In this document: positions 51,671 through 60,476 of the stretch, one piece after another
Layout: each line of letters begins with the position of its first letter
Numbering within the stretch: the stretch's first letter is position 1
From: Planctomycetia bacterium
Lineage (GTDB): Bacteria; Planctomycetota; Phycisphaerae; Phycisphaerales; SM1A02
Reading direction: 5' to 3'
NCBI GenBank assembly: GCA_005787685.1
Contig: SYAC01000034.1
Span: forward strand, 1 to 64,000
DNA length: 64,000 nt
Made by a program: the position numbers and the translations under genes
The notes under the pieces: generated by a model
What the model was told of the DNA's origin: nothing
What the model saw: only the letters and a program-made list of their open reading frames with translations
Databases searched by the model: none

Positions 51671-53311
51671 TTACGGAGCGGTGGGCGGCAATGCTGTCGC
51701 TTTGGTTGGGGGATTGGTTTGAGATTGCGAGGATTGAGCCGCGGGCGGAGCATTTATTTTTGCGGCGTCAATCTTTTGCCTCCACTGGGAAAAGTATTTT
51801 TGATGCGCCTCGCGCAGAGAAGGCGGAACCTGATCCTCATCCGAGCCCTCCTCAAGCCCCGCTTGTACTTGATGTTCAATCAACATGAGCTTGCGCGCGG
51901 CCACCTCGCCACGAGTTCCGGTTCCTTGCACAAAGTCGCGCGCGATTGGCTCGGCGTCAAGGTCTTGCGACTCGCTCATCCTGTCTTGGCTTTGAAATGT
52001 TGTCGGGCGCGCGTCTGGTTGATTTGCAAGCTGAGGCTTGGATTGACCCACTCCTGGTTTCGCGCCACCACCATTCTTGCAAGCCGCAAGTGATTTGCTC
52101 AAACTTTTTGATTGGCTTGATTCGGCCGATTTTTGCTTGAGCAAGTCCATTAAATTTTTCGGATTGCCACTGGCCGCGTCTTTGCAAGCCTGACCCATGG
52201 AGTTGCAATTTTTGGAGTTGCCCATGAACTTTTTCTTAGAAGTTGAACTACTTTTTGACTCAGGGGTCTGTTTTTGGTTCTGGGTAATTTGATTGGCACG
52301 AGCGGCCTGCGTGGCGCCCTGCTTGTTCAAGGCTGCGGCAACTTTTTGAAGCGCTTGCTTGGCGGAGGCGGATTGAGAGGGATCTTTGCTCTTGGCTTGG
52401 TCCGCCAATTTTTGCGCTTCTTTGGACGCAGCCTCAAAATCACCGCGCTTCAATGCCTTCAACAATTCACGCTCCTCACCTTGAGGGAGCTCCAACTCCG
52501 AAAGAGCGTCCAGGAAGGATTCATTGTCCTGCAGGGACTCCGCTTGGCTCGCTTTTTCTAAGGCAGCAGCCAACAGCGCTTGTTGGGTGAAGGCCTGCGC
52601 CTCGCGCTCGGCTGGTGATGCCGATTTCGATTTCGATCGCTCAAGCAAGTCCTGCGATGTCTCTATCGTTTTGGTGATGGATTCATCGAGCGCCGCAACC
52701 TCCATGGCGCTTTGCAAAGCGTCGACTAATTTTTGTTCGGCGGCGACGGCTTTCTCCAGCGAGACGGAATCTTGAATAGATTGCAAGTCTTTTTTGGGAG
52801 CCGACGGAATCCAATTTGGAATAAATAACCACGCGCTCACCACCACTGCCGCAGTGAGCACGGACACTTTCCAGCGTGGATCAAGGTGAAATGCAAATGC
52901 GCTCGACAACCGGTTTTGAGTGTGCGCCTCAAGCGCGACACGATTGGCATCGGCCACGGCGGCCTTTGCAAAGTCGTCGTCGCAATGTTCCACGCACAGC
53001 GCGGTGGAAATTCGACTCGCCAACTTCAATCGCTCATCCAGTTGCGCGGCCGCCATGGCACGCGTGGGCCAACCGCGGCGGGTGACAAGCCAAACTGCGT
53101 GCGTGGCAAACACCGCCACTCCAATCCAGATGGTGATGGAGAGCGGGGACACGCTCCCGTTTATTCGCCCCTGAAAAAAAAGGCGTACGCACATGATCCA
53201 CACCACCATGGCCAAACCTGCAACAGGCAAGGCTTTGACAAAGACTGCAAGAAATTGGTTCACTTGCAATCTTCGACGCGCGCGCTGTATCAGTTGGTGG
53301 ACTGCGCTCAT
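51671..53311 (-). CDS. Membrane-anchored coiled-coil protein of the MoxR/Bat cluster
   Basis: 546 residues. Three membrane segments in the N-terminal third (about 22-45, 60-80 and 155-172). From about residue 190 to 430 the sequence is helical, rich in Ala/Lys/Gln/Glu/Ser (SLEKAVAAEQKLVDALQSAM, FEAASKEAQKLADQAKSKDP), with a low-complexity Ser/Gln/Lys part and three scattered cysteines near 360-410. The end is Pro/Ala/Gln-rich. No enzymatic motif is seen; comparable proteins head Bat clusters in other planctomycetes. It is 35 bases upstream of the large VWA gene and is probably the first gene of the operon. Confidence 0.75.
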   Translation of the reverse strand: MSAVHQLIQRARRRLQVNQFLAVFVKALPVAGLAMVVWIMCVRLFFQGRINGSVSPLSITIWIGVAVFATHAVWLVTRRGWPTRAMAAAQLDERLKLASRISTALCVEHCDDDFAKAAVADANRVALEAHTQNRLSSAFAFHLDPRWKVSVLTAAVVVSAWLFIPNWIPSAPKKDLQSIQDSVSLEKAVAAEQKLVDALQSAMEVAALDESITKTIETSQDLLERSKSKSASPAEREAQAFTQQALLAAALEKASQAESLQDNESFLDALSELELPQGEERELLKALKRGDFEAASKEAQKLADQAKSKDPSQSASAKQALQKVAAALNKQGATQAARANQITQNQKQTPESKSSSTSKKKFMGNSKNCNSMGQACKDAASGNPKNLMDLLKQKSAESSQSKSLSKSLAACKNGGGAKPGVGQSKPQLANQPDARPTTFQSQDRMSESQDLDAEPIARDFVQGTGTRGEVAARKLMLIEHQVQAGLEEGSDEDQVPPSLREAHQKYFSQWRQKIDAAKINAPPAAQSSQSQTNPPTKATALPPTAP

Positions 53312-53369
53312 GGAGATAGAATAGCCAGTAAATTAATTCCAAACTTGAATGGGTAGAATTGCACCCACT

Positions 53370-54098
53370 ATGAAAGCCATTCTTCTTTGTGCAATCCTTT
53401 TTGCTTCAATCACCCAACCCGCGTCCGCTTTGACCTCAAACCAAAGTGACGCCCAAAAATTACAGGACATCCAGGTAGAAAATCAAAAGTTACGCGATGA
53501 ACTCGCCGCGGCCAAGAAGCGCATTCAAGAACTTGAAAGCGCGAGCGGCAAATCCGCCGCGCCAACCCCCGCCTCCGCTCGGGCAAATCCCGCCGCGGAT
53601 TTTATGGGCAATCCAATCGCGGTTTTGGATTTTTTGAACAAGAAATTTACCCAAGACATGGCGCAAAAACGCGTCGCCATGCCTCAGGTCAATGACAGCA
53701 AGGCAACTCGAGAGAACTATCTTGCAAAGGCCAAGGAATGGATCGCTGGAATCAATCGAACGAGTTATTCCATTGATTGGCGTGGTCGAATTGTTGAAAT
53801 GGGCGCGTCCAATGGACCCTATCAAGAATTCCAATTTCAATGTGTTTCATCCGACAATAAAACAAATTACGGTCGTGTCATCTTTGCGTCGGTCTTAAAA
53901 AGCAACGCGCCCAATATTGGCGACTCCGTGGCGCAGACTGACTCGCTTTGGAAGATGAACGCCACGCTTGAGCCAACGGTCATACTGCAAGCGGACATGC
54001 TCGAGCCGAACACCTTTGACAATCCACCTTTAATCGCTCCATGCGTGGCATTTCAATACAAATTGGTGGTGAATCGCTTGTTCATGGAGAAAAATTAA
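53370..54098 (+). CDS. Exported coiled-coil protein of unknown function
   Basis: 242 residues from the ATG at 53370, which opens a signal peptide (MKAILLCAILFASITQPASA, cleavage after ASA). A coiled coil follows (LQDIQVENQKLRDELAAAKK, RIQELES), then a soluble domain of about 160 residues with no recognised motif. It is divergent from the MoxR/Bat cluster, with the promoters of both in a gap of about 58 bases. Confidence 0.72.
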   Translation: MKAILLCAILFASITQPASALTSNQSDAQKLQDIQVENQKLRDELAAAKKRIQELESASGKSAAPTPASARANPAADFMGNPIAVLDFLNKKFTQDMAQKRVAMPQVNDSKATRENYLAKAKEWIAGINRTSYSIDWRGRIVEMGASNGPYQEFQFQCVSSDNKTNYGRVIFASVLKSNAPNIGDSVAQTDSLWKMNATLEPTVILQADMLEPNTFDNPPLIAPCVAFQYKLVVNRLFMEKN

Positions 54099-54162
54099 TC
54101 ACCAACTCATTTCAAGCAGAACCTGCCGCAACTTGGGCAAATGGAACAAGCGCGAATTGTTC

Positions 54163-54191
54163 TTGATCGATCGTTGCGGAACTTATACACT
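54163..54191 (+). promoter_or_regulatory. Candidate promoter of feoAB
   Basis: TTGATC (54163-54168) and TACACT (54186-54191) separated by 17 bases resemble a sigma-70 promoter. The expected start point falls at about 54198-54200, on or next to the feoA ATG, so the message could be leaderless. A Fur box is not evident to me. Confidence 0.3.
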
Positions 54192-54199
54192 AGAACATC

Positions 54200-54496
54200 A
54201 TGGTTTTTCATCCATCAACAGTAGCGAACGCTGGGTCAAGTCTGGAAAAGAGAATTCCATTGACGCAATTATTGATTGGGCAACGCGCTGTCATGGACGC
54301 CGAATCACTGACCTCCTTGGCCGAGGCCGATCGCTGCCTGCTGCGCGCCATGGGAGTCCATGAATCATGTGAATTCAAAGTCTGCAAAGCTGGCTCACCA
54401 TGCATCATTGAGGTGGAGCGAACGCGCGTTGGCTTGTGCGGATCCGTGGCAAGCCAAGTATTGGTGAAACCCTGCGATGGCTGCCCAGCCTCCTGA
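54200..54496 (+). CDS. feoA: FeoA-family protein
   Basis: 98 residues. The SH3-like FeoA fold is given by IPLTQLLIGQRAVMDAESL, DRCLLRAMGVHESCEFKVCK and SPCIIEVERTRVGLCGSVAS. The first about 20 residues are an extension beyond the usual start. Six cysteines, including a closing CDGC, are more than is common. By family it assists FeoB in ferrous iron uptake. The end overlaps feoB by 20 bases. Confidence 0.83.
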   Translation: MVFHPSTVANAGSSLEKRIPLTQLLIGQRAVMDAESLTSLAEADRCLLRAMGVHESCEFKVCKAGSPCIIEVERTRVGLCGSVASQVLVKPCDGCPAS

Positions 54497-56498
54497 CGAT
54501 TTTGAATTGCAGAGGGTGTACTCCACCGAGCGCCCGCCGCGCGCGGCCCTGCTTGGCCAACCCAACACCGGCAAGACCACTTTGTTCAACCGCCTGTGTG
54601 GATCACGCGCGCGCACGGCAAATATTCCTGGCACCACTGTTGAAAGCCGAGTTGGATTGGCGTCGGCCACGCATGGGGCGCTTGAAATTATGGACTTGCC
54701 TGGCATTTATGGATTAAGCCTGGAGGTTCCTGAAAGCAAATTGTGCCGGGACTGCCTCGATGGTCGCATTGGCGATGTGGCCCCGGATGTGGCGGTGATC
54801 ATTGCCGACGCCACCAATTTTGCCAGGTCATTGCGCTTCGCCGCCCACGCCTTGCGCAGAAAAATGCCTTGCGTGATCGCGGTCACTCTGTGCGATGACG
54901 CGCGGAGAAAAGGTTTCAGCGTGAACGCGGCCGAGCTCTGCGCATGTTTGGGATGTGCGGTGGTGATCACCAGCGGCCGCACTGGCGAGGGCGTTCAGGA
55001 ATTGGCGGACGCCGTGCTGCGTGCTGCTCTGCATGGAATTTCGTTGGAGTCATTTGAAAAGCGCATGCATCACCTGCCATCTTCCAGCGCAAGTGAGTCT
55101 GACGTGACAAAATGGGCGAACGATGTCTTGGCGGAAGTGGCAAGCGGGCGCATGTCCGCCTCAAGCAGTGTGACCGACCGCGTTGATCGCGCGCTGACAC
55201 ATCCCGTGGCCGGGTTGGCCGCGTTTATTCTGGTCATGGGTTTTTTATTCGCGGCCATCTTTTGGCTGGCGCAATTTCCAATGGACGCCCTTGATTTCAT
55301 CTTCGGCACCGCGGGCGCGTGGGTTGGGGACACCCTTCCAGCCGGTGCGCTGCGCGATTTGTGCGTGGATGGCATTATTGGCGGCATCGCCGGAACCGTG
55401 GTGTTCTTGCCGCAAATCTGCTTGCTTTTCTTCCTATTGTCGCTGTTGGAGGATTCCGGATATTTGGCGCGCGCCGCCTTCGCCGCCGACAAATTCATGC
55501 GCCAATTTGGATTGCCTGGACAAGCTTTCGTGCCACTGCTTTCAAGCCACGCCTGCGCGCTGCCCGGAATTATGTCAACGCGCCTTATTCCAGACACCAA
55601 GGATCGACTGGCCACCATTCTTGTGGCGCCATTCATGAGTTGCACGGCACGGCTTCCGGTGTATGTGTTGTTGATCTCGCTTTTATTCGCGGGGTATCCA
55701 GGGCTTGCGGGTCTGGCGTTTGTGGGGTGCTACGCCACGGGCGCGGTCGCAGGATTGCTCAGCGCGTTTCTTGTTCGATCCACCCTGCTGAAGGGTCCCG
55801 CGCGCCCAATGATGTTGGAAATGCCACCCTATCGAAGACCCAGCGTCAAGATTGCGTTGTGGGTCATGTATGACCGAGGCATGCTGTTCATCAAGAACGC
55901 CGGCACCATCATCTTGGCAATTTGCGTTGTCATGTGGTGGCTCAGCGCGTATCCCAAAGTCGCGCCATCGGTTGAAGTATTGAACATGCGCGCGCAAACC
56001 GTACAGGCGCAGCAGCAGCCAAATCCCAACCCCGACTTGGTTCAATCGCTGGAAAACGCTTTAATTCTGCAGGAATCACGCGATCAACAACTTGGGTCTA
56101 TGGCCGGGAAAATTGGCCTTCTGGCTGAACCACTTTTCCGTCCGCTTGGCTTTGACCATCAACTCACTGTGGCGGTGCTGACGAGCTTTCTGGCGCGCGA
56201 AGTTTTTGTGAGCACGCTGATGATTGTTTCTTTGACTGACGCCAACGATGAGGCATCGCTGCTCGAGCGCCTGAAGCAAAACCAGCGCGCCGATGGAACA
56301 TTGCTGTTCAGCGTTCCCACCGCCGCGTCGTTGTTGGTGTTTTTCACGCTGGCCATGCAATGCCTGCCCACGCTGGCCTTGGTGCGCCGCGAAACGCAAT
56401 CTTGGAAATGGCCCCTGCTACAATTTGTATGGATGAGCGGATTGGCGTGGGGCATGGCGTGGATTGTTCGTGAAACACTTTTGTCAGGAGGTTTGTGA
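54477..56498 (+). CDS. feoB: Ferrous iron transport protein FeoB
   Basis: 673 residues, shorter than the 770 of E. coli. The G domain has G1 LLGQPNTGKTTLFNRL, G2 PGTTVE and G3 MDLPGIYGLS; the G4 position reads VTLCDDARR, with Thr instead of Asn, and a possible G5 is ITSGRTGEGV. The membrane part holds both Gate motifs (ILVAPFMSCTARLPVYVLLI and TSFLAREVFVSTLMIVSL). It imports Fe2+ across the inner membrane. feoA is upstream and a small Cys-containing membrane protein directly downstream. Confidence 0.94.
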   Translation: MAAQPPDDFELQRVYSTERPPRAALLGQPNTGKTTLFNRLCGSRARTANIPGTTVESRVGLASATHGALEIMDLPGIYGLSLEVPESKLCRDCLDGRIGDVAPDVAVIIADATNFARSLRFAAHALRRKMPCVIAVTLCDDARRKGFSVNAAELCACLGCAVVITSGRTGEGVQELADAVLRAALHGISLESFEKRMHHLPSSSASESDVTKWANDVLAEVASGRMSASSSVTDRVDRALTHPVAGLAAFILVMGFLFAAIFWLAQFPMDALDFIFGTAGAWVGDTLPAGALRDLCVDGIIGGIAGTVVFLPQICLLFFLLSLLEDSGYLARAAFAADKFMRQFGLPGQAFVPLLSSHACALPGIMSTRLIPDTKDRLATILVAPFMSCTARLPVYVLLISLLFAGYPGLAGLAFVGCYATGAVAGLLSAFLVRSTLLKGPARPMMLEMPPYRRPSVKIALWVMYDRGMLFIKNAGTIILAICVVMWWLSAYPKVAPSVEVLNMRAQTVQAQQQPNPNPDLVQSLENALILQESRDQQLGSMAGKIGLLAEPLFRPLGFDHQLTVAVLTSFLAREVFVSTLMIVSLTDANDEASLLERLKQNQRADGTLLFSVPTAASLLVFFTLAMQCLPTLALVRRETQSWKWPLLQFVWMSGLAWGMAWIVRETLLSGGL

Positions 56499-56705
56499 AT
56501 GCCTTGGAATGATTGGCAGTTTTGGATCGTGTCGCTGCTGGCGCTTGCGGGCTTGTGTGTGGTGCTGCGCCCCTTGCTTCCATCCAAAGGCTCGGCGCCG
56601 GCTTGCCCAAGTTGCACCTCCACACCAAGTCTTAAAAAATCCAAGCTCACTCCGCTGACCATTTCAAAAGACGCCAAGCGTGATGGTGACAAAACCAGCG
56701 AATGA
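56499..56705 (+). CDS. Small membrane protein of the feo operon
   Basis: 68 residues starting on the base after the feoB stop. One membrane helix (FWIVSLLALAGLCVVLRPLL) is followed by a CPSC pair and a charged, Lys/Ser-rich tail. The position and layout match the FeoB-associated Cys-rich membrane proteins (FeoB-associated small subunit), though this one has few cysteines. It overlaps the flavoprotein start by ATGA. Confidence 0.75.
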   Translation: MPWNDWQFWIVSLLALAGLCVVLRPLLPSKGSAPACPSCTSTPSLKKSKLTPLTISKDAKRDGDKTSE

Positions 56706-58018
56706 GCGAATTAACCGAGAATGTGCCCGCGTATGACAGCGATATTGTGGTCATAGGAGCGGGAGCAGCCGGCTTGATGACCGCCATTCACGCCGCGCGT
56801 GCCGGACACCTGCGCGTGGTGGCATTAGATGGCGCGCCGCGCATTGGAATTAAAATATTGGTTGCTGGTGGCGGTCGCTGCAATGTGACGCATCATGTGG
56901 TGGACGAGCGTGACTACGCTGGCAGCACGCCCGCCGCCATTCGACGAGTCTTGTCGCGATTTTCAGTGGCAGATTGCGTGGCGTTCTTCAATCAGCTGGG
57001 TGTGACATTCAAGCAAGAGGACACGGGAAAATTATTTCCCACAACCGACGATGCGCACACCGTGCTCAACGCCCTGCTGCAAGCCGCGCGCGATTCAGGT
57101 GTTGACCTGCGCTGGCCCATACGCGTGCAAAGCATCACACCCCTGGCGCAAGGCGGCTTTGAAGTCGCTGGTCCATGGGGCGTGTTGCGCGCCCGCGCTA
57201 TCGCGCTGTGCAGCGGCGGAAAAAGTTTGCCAAAATCCGGCTCGGATGGACTGGGGTTGGAGCTGGTGAAGACGTTGGGACACTCGGTGACACGGCACGT
57301 TATTCCTTCACTTGTTCCGCTGGTATCGGATGCGCAGCATTGGGCGCGCACATTAAGCGGACTGGCTGTGGAAGCCGAAATTCGCGTTGTTTCTGGAACT
57401 GGCCGGCACATCATCTCATCGATCAATTCCATGTTGTTCACGCACTTTGGCTTTTCAGGCCCAGCCGTGTTGGACATGAGCCGTCACCTCATGATGGAGC
57501 GCACGCGTGATCCAGACGCGTCGCTACAACTGTGCTTCTTGCCAAACTTGAGGCACGACTTGCCCAAGGGTCCCAAACACAATGCAAAATTGAGTTGCTC
57601 ACTTGATGAGGCCGACACATGGCTACTTGACTCCAAGGCGCAAACAGTCTTGTCGCGCTTGCGTGAGCGCTTGCCCGAGCGACTTGCCAAGACATTGCTT
57701 GAAAGCGCGGGCATTCCCACAGATCGCTCCGCCAAACAAATTGACCGCGAACGCCGCCGCTCCTTGGCTCAACTTTTGTGCGCGGCGCCAGCCCACATTG
57801 TTGGGGACCGCGGATTTAGCCACGCCGAAGTCACTGCGGGCGGCGTGCCCTTGAATGAGTTGAATGTGTCCACTCTGCAAAGCCGTATGTGTCCCGGCCT
57901 TTTTATGGCGGGAGAAATTTTGGATGTGGACGGGCGCATTGGCGGATTCAATTTTCAATGGGCCTGGGCCAGCGGATTTGTGGCGGGCATTTCCATTGCA
58001 AAATACCTTGATTCTTGA
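56702..58018 (+). CDS. HI0933-family NAD(P)/FAD-dependent oxidoreductase
   Basis: 438 residues. The FAD-binding motif is DIVVIGAGAAGLMTAIHAAR; GGGRCNVTH near residue 57 and the C-terminal GLFMAGEILDVDGRIGGFNF with WAWASGFVAGISIAKY are the HI0933/YhiN signatures. LLFTHFGFSGPAVLDMSR-type sequence lies near residue 245. Members are flavoproteins of unclear substrate (aminoacetone oxidase-like, or tRNA-related in some reports). It is in the feo operon by overlap, which may be fortuitous. Confidence 0.9.
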   Translation: MSELTENVPAYDSDIVVIGAGAAGLMTAIHAARAGHLRVVALDGAPRIGIKILVAGGGRCNVTHHVVDERDYAGSTPAAIRRVLSRFSVADCVAFFNQLGVTFKQEDTGKLFPTTDDAHTVLNALLQAARDSGVDLRWPIRVQSITPLAQGGFEVAGPWGVLRARAIALCSGGKSLPKSGSDGLGLELVKTLGHSVTRHVIPSLVPLVSDAQHWARTLSGLAVEAEIRVVSGTGRHIISSINSMLFTHFGFSGPAVLDMSRHLMMERTRDPDASLQLCFLPNLRHDLPKGPKHNAKLSCSLDEADTWLLDSKAQTVLSRLRERLPERLAKTLLESAGIPTDRSAKQIDRERRRSLAQLLCAAPAHIVGDRGFSHAEVTAGGVPLNELNVSTLQSRMCPGLFMAGEILDVDGRIGGFNFQWAWASGFVAGISIAKYLDS

Positions 58019-58058
58019 TTACACTTCATTGATGCACGACCATGCAAGAAGCCGATAG

Positions 58059-59624
58059 ATGCTCGTGATTTCAACCAAAAAATTTCGTACCGCTTGCGCA
58101 CTTGCAATGTGTGCTGGCATGTTCGTCAACGCAACCCTGCAGGCCGCCGATCTTGCCACAACCATCAAGTCGTTGGTGGGCACATCGTCCCCCAAAAAAG
58201 GAACCACGGCCGTCAGTGTGCGCGGCGATGACACGGTTGAACTTGTGCGCTTGAACTCCGACAAGCCGCTGACTCCCGCGAGCAATCAAAAACTGCTGGT
58301 CACTGGGGCGGCCCTGCGCCTGCTGGGTAGCGACTTTGTTTTTCAAACACGGCTTATACGCGAGGGCGATCGCTTGGTCGCTATTGGCGATGGTGATCCA
58401 TCATTCGCGGATCCCGAACTTCTTGCGCGCATGATCTACACCGACAAAGATGGCAAACAACAAAGCGGCATGTCGCCGGAAGCGCTTCTTGATCTGTGGG
58501 TACAAGCAGCCAAGGCCTCTGGCATGACCGAATGCGCTGAGCTTGTGATTGACGATCGCGTGTTCGACCGCGTTGATGTTCACTTGGGATGGCCAGCGGA
58601 TCAGTTGAATGAGCACTATTGCGCGCCGGTTTGCGCCATCACCTTCCACTTGAATCGCTTGGATTTATGGGCAAAACCCTCGGATCGTGGCGCGGAGATT
58701 TTTAAGATTCGACCCAACAACGATTTTGTAACCCTGGTCAATCAAACCAAAAAAAGCAAGGCAAAAAAAGACGATGGGTTGTGGATACAGCGTGAAGATG
58801 CCCCCAATACTTTTACCATTCACGGAGAATCCAAAAAAGTATTGGAGGAGCCAGTCAGCATTGCGTTGGCAAATCCCTCGCGTTTCTTTGGCCAACTTTT
58901 GGCGGAGCGTTTGGTCAAAGGCGACATCACCGTGAAGTCGGTTCGTTTGGCGAGCGCGGCCGATCCCATTTTCAAAGGGGAAACCATTGGTCCTGTGATT
59001 CGCACGCCGCTTGCGACCGTGCTGACGCGTTGCAATGTGGACAGCCAAAATTTATACGCGGAGTGCTTGCTGAAGCGGATTGGGTTTCATGCGTCCGGCA
59101 TGCCGGGAACATGGATGAATGGCTCTGACGCCATTGAGAGATGCGCGCGCGAGCGCATGGGCGACACGGTAAATATGACTGGCCTTGATGTCGTGGATGG
59201 CTCTGGACTTTCCAAAGAGAACCGCGTGAGCGCCAGCATTCTCAGCGCGTGGATGAATGACTTGGTTTCCGATGAGAAGCTTGGCAACCTATTTACCGAC
59301 ACGCTTGCAATGGGGGGCGAAAGCGGCACCGTGAAGAAGAGATTTCGCGACTTGGACAGCAGTAAATTTTCCGTGCATTGCAAGACCGGCTACATCAATG
59401 GCGTTTGCGCCTTGACGGGCGTTGTGAAATGCGTGAACGGACGATGGGCTACTTTTAGCGTGATTTGCAATGGTTTTGAAGCTGGCGGCGTGGCCAAGGC
59501 CAAGCAATTGCAAGAGAGCATTGTCAAGGCCACGGCGAACTATCTGGACACGCTCAAACCTGTCGGCGCGGTGGCCTCGCCACCGGCGGGCGAGCCGTCA
59601 CGCGAACGGCTCGGCGGCGGTTGA
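58059..59624 (+). CDS. dacB: D-alanyl-D-alanine carboxypeptidase/endopeptidase (PBP4 type)
   Basis: 521 residues with a signal peptide (about residues 1-29, ending LQAA). The serine-peptidase motifs are S75-x-x-K78 in TPASNQKLL, SQN in NVDSQNLYAECLL near residue 330, and KTG in HCKTGYINGVC near 445; DVVDGSGLSKENRVS also fits. By family it trims or opens peptidoglycan cross-links in the periplasm. Its presence supports a peptidoglycan wall in this planctomycete. It converges on scpA with no gap. Confidence 0.93.
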   Translation: MLVISTKKFRTACALAMCAGMFVNATLQAADLATTIKSLVGTSSPKKGTTAVSVRGDDTVELVRLNSDKPLTPASNQKLLVTGAALRLLGSDFVFQTRLIREGDRLVAIGDGDPSFADPELLARMIYTDKDGKQQSGMSPEALLDLWVQAAKASGMTECAELVIDDRVFDRVDVHLGWPADQLNEHYCAPVCAITFHLNRLDLWAKPSDRGAEIFKIRPNNDFVTLVNQTKKSKAKKDDGLWIQREDAPNTFTIHGESKKVLEEPVSIALANPSRFFGQLLAERLVKGDITVKSVRLASAADPIFKGETIGPVIRTPLATVLTRCNVDSQNLYAECLLKRIGFHASGMPGTWMNGSDAIERCARERMGDTVNMTGLDVVDGSGLSKENRVSASILSAWMNDLVSDEKLGNLFTDTLAMGGESGTVKKRFRDLDSSKFSVHCKTGYINGVCALTGVVKCVNGRWATFSVICNGFEAGGVAKAKQLQESIVKATANYLDTLKPVGAVASPPAGEPSRERLGGG

Positions 59625-60476
59625 TCATTGCGAAGTGATGACCACGGCGCTGTCGAGCAATTCCAACTCAATGGGTTCACTAGCTTGCGCTTGACGAACG
59701 CGAATGCGCTGCTCACGCGCGAGTTCAAGCAACGCCAAGAACAAACCAATTCGGTCCATTCGACTGCGTCCTTCAAAGATGGCGTCCAAGCGCATGCGCT
59801 TTTCTGGGGAACGACCCAATCGATCCACCAGATCGTCTTGATGCAAACCAATAGGCGTGTCGTCGAAAGTGATTTGATGCTCCCCTAGGCGAGAGAAATC
59901 AACCGCCAGCGTGATGCGTTCAAACGCTTCAAGCAAGTCCAGTAGATGCACATCACCAATGTCAAGGTCTTGAACTTCCTCTACGGTTGTGGCTTGACCA
60001 TCCTGCGCGGGAACCGCGCCCGCCACCCCCGAGGCCGACCAACGCATGGCAAATTCACTGCGCAACGAGTCCAGCGTCTCAGCCGCGGTGCGAAAGCGCT
60101 GATACGCCAACAATTGCTGAACCAATTCGCGCCTTGGATCTTCATGCACGCTTGTGTCCGAAAGCGCTTGCGAATCATCCGGCTCCGGCTTGGGCGAAAG
60201 CAATCGGCTCTTGATCTCCACCAAAGTGGCCGCAAGCACAAGGAATTCGCCAGCTTGTTCCACATCCATGTCGGGAGCGGACTTGAGCACATTGAGATAT
60301 TGGTTGGTGATGGCGGCAATCGGAATGTCATGTATGTCCACCTCAGTGCGGCGGATTAAAAACAAAAGAAGATCAAGCGGCCCTTCAAATGCCGAAAGTT
60401 TGACCTGATATTCGTCGACGCTTGCCACGCACAAACTGTACCAAAGTCGCGGCGTGTTTTCGCTATCATTTTCCAC
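59625..60476 (-). CDS. scpA: Segregation and condensation protein A
   Basis: 283 residues in the longest form; a GTG at 60428 (267 residues) is a good alternative, since the longer start abuts the divergent kdsD start with no gap. The kleisin N-terminus YQVKLSAFEGPLDLLLFLIR is diagnostic, with IHDIPIAAITNQYLNVL after it and LVEIKSRLLSPKP near residue 95. The C-terminal winged-helix block includes LFLALLELAREQRIRVRQA. By family it joins SMC and ScpB in chromosome condensation. scpB is not in the window. Confidence 0.92.
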   Translation of the reverse strand: MENDSENTPRLWYSLCVASVDEYQVKLSAFEGPLDLLLFLIRRTEVDIHDIPIAAITNQYLNVLKSAPDMDVEQAGEFLVLAATLVEIKSRLLSPKPEPDDSQALSDTSVHEDPRRELVQQLLAYQRFRTAAETLDSLRSEFAMRWSASGVAGAVPAQDGQATTVEEVQDLDIGDVHLLDLLEAFERITLAVDFSRLGEHQITFDDTPIGLHQDDLVDRLGRSPEKRMRLDAIFEGRSRMDRIGLFLALLELAREQRIRVRQAQASEPIELELLDSAVVITSQ

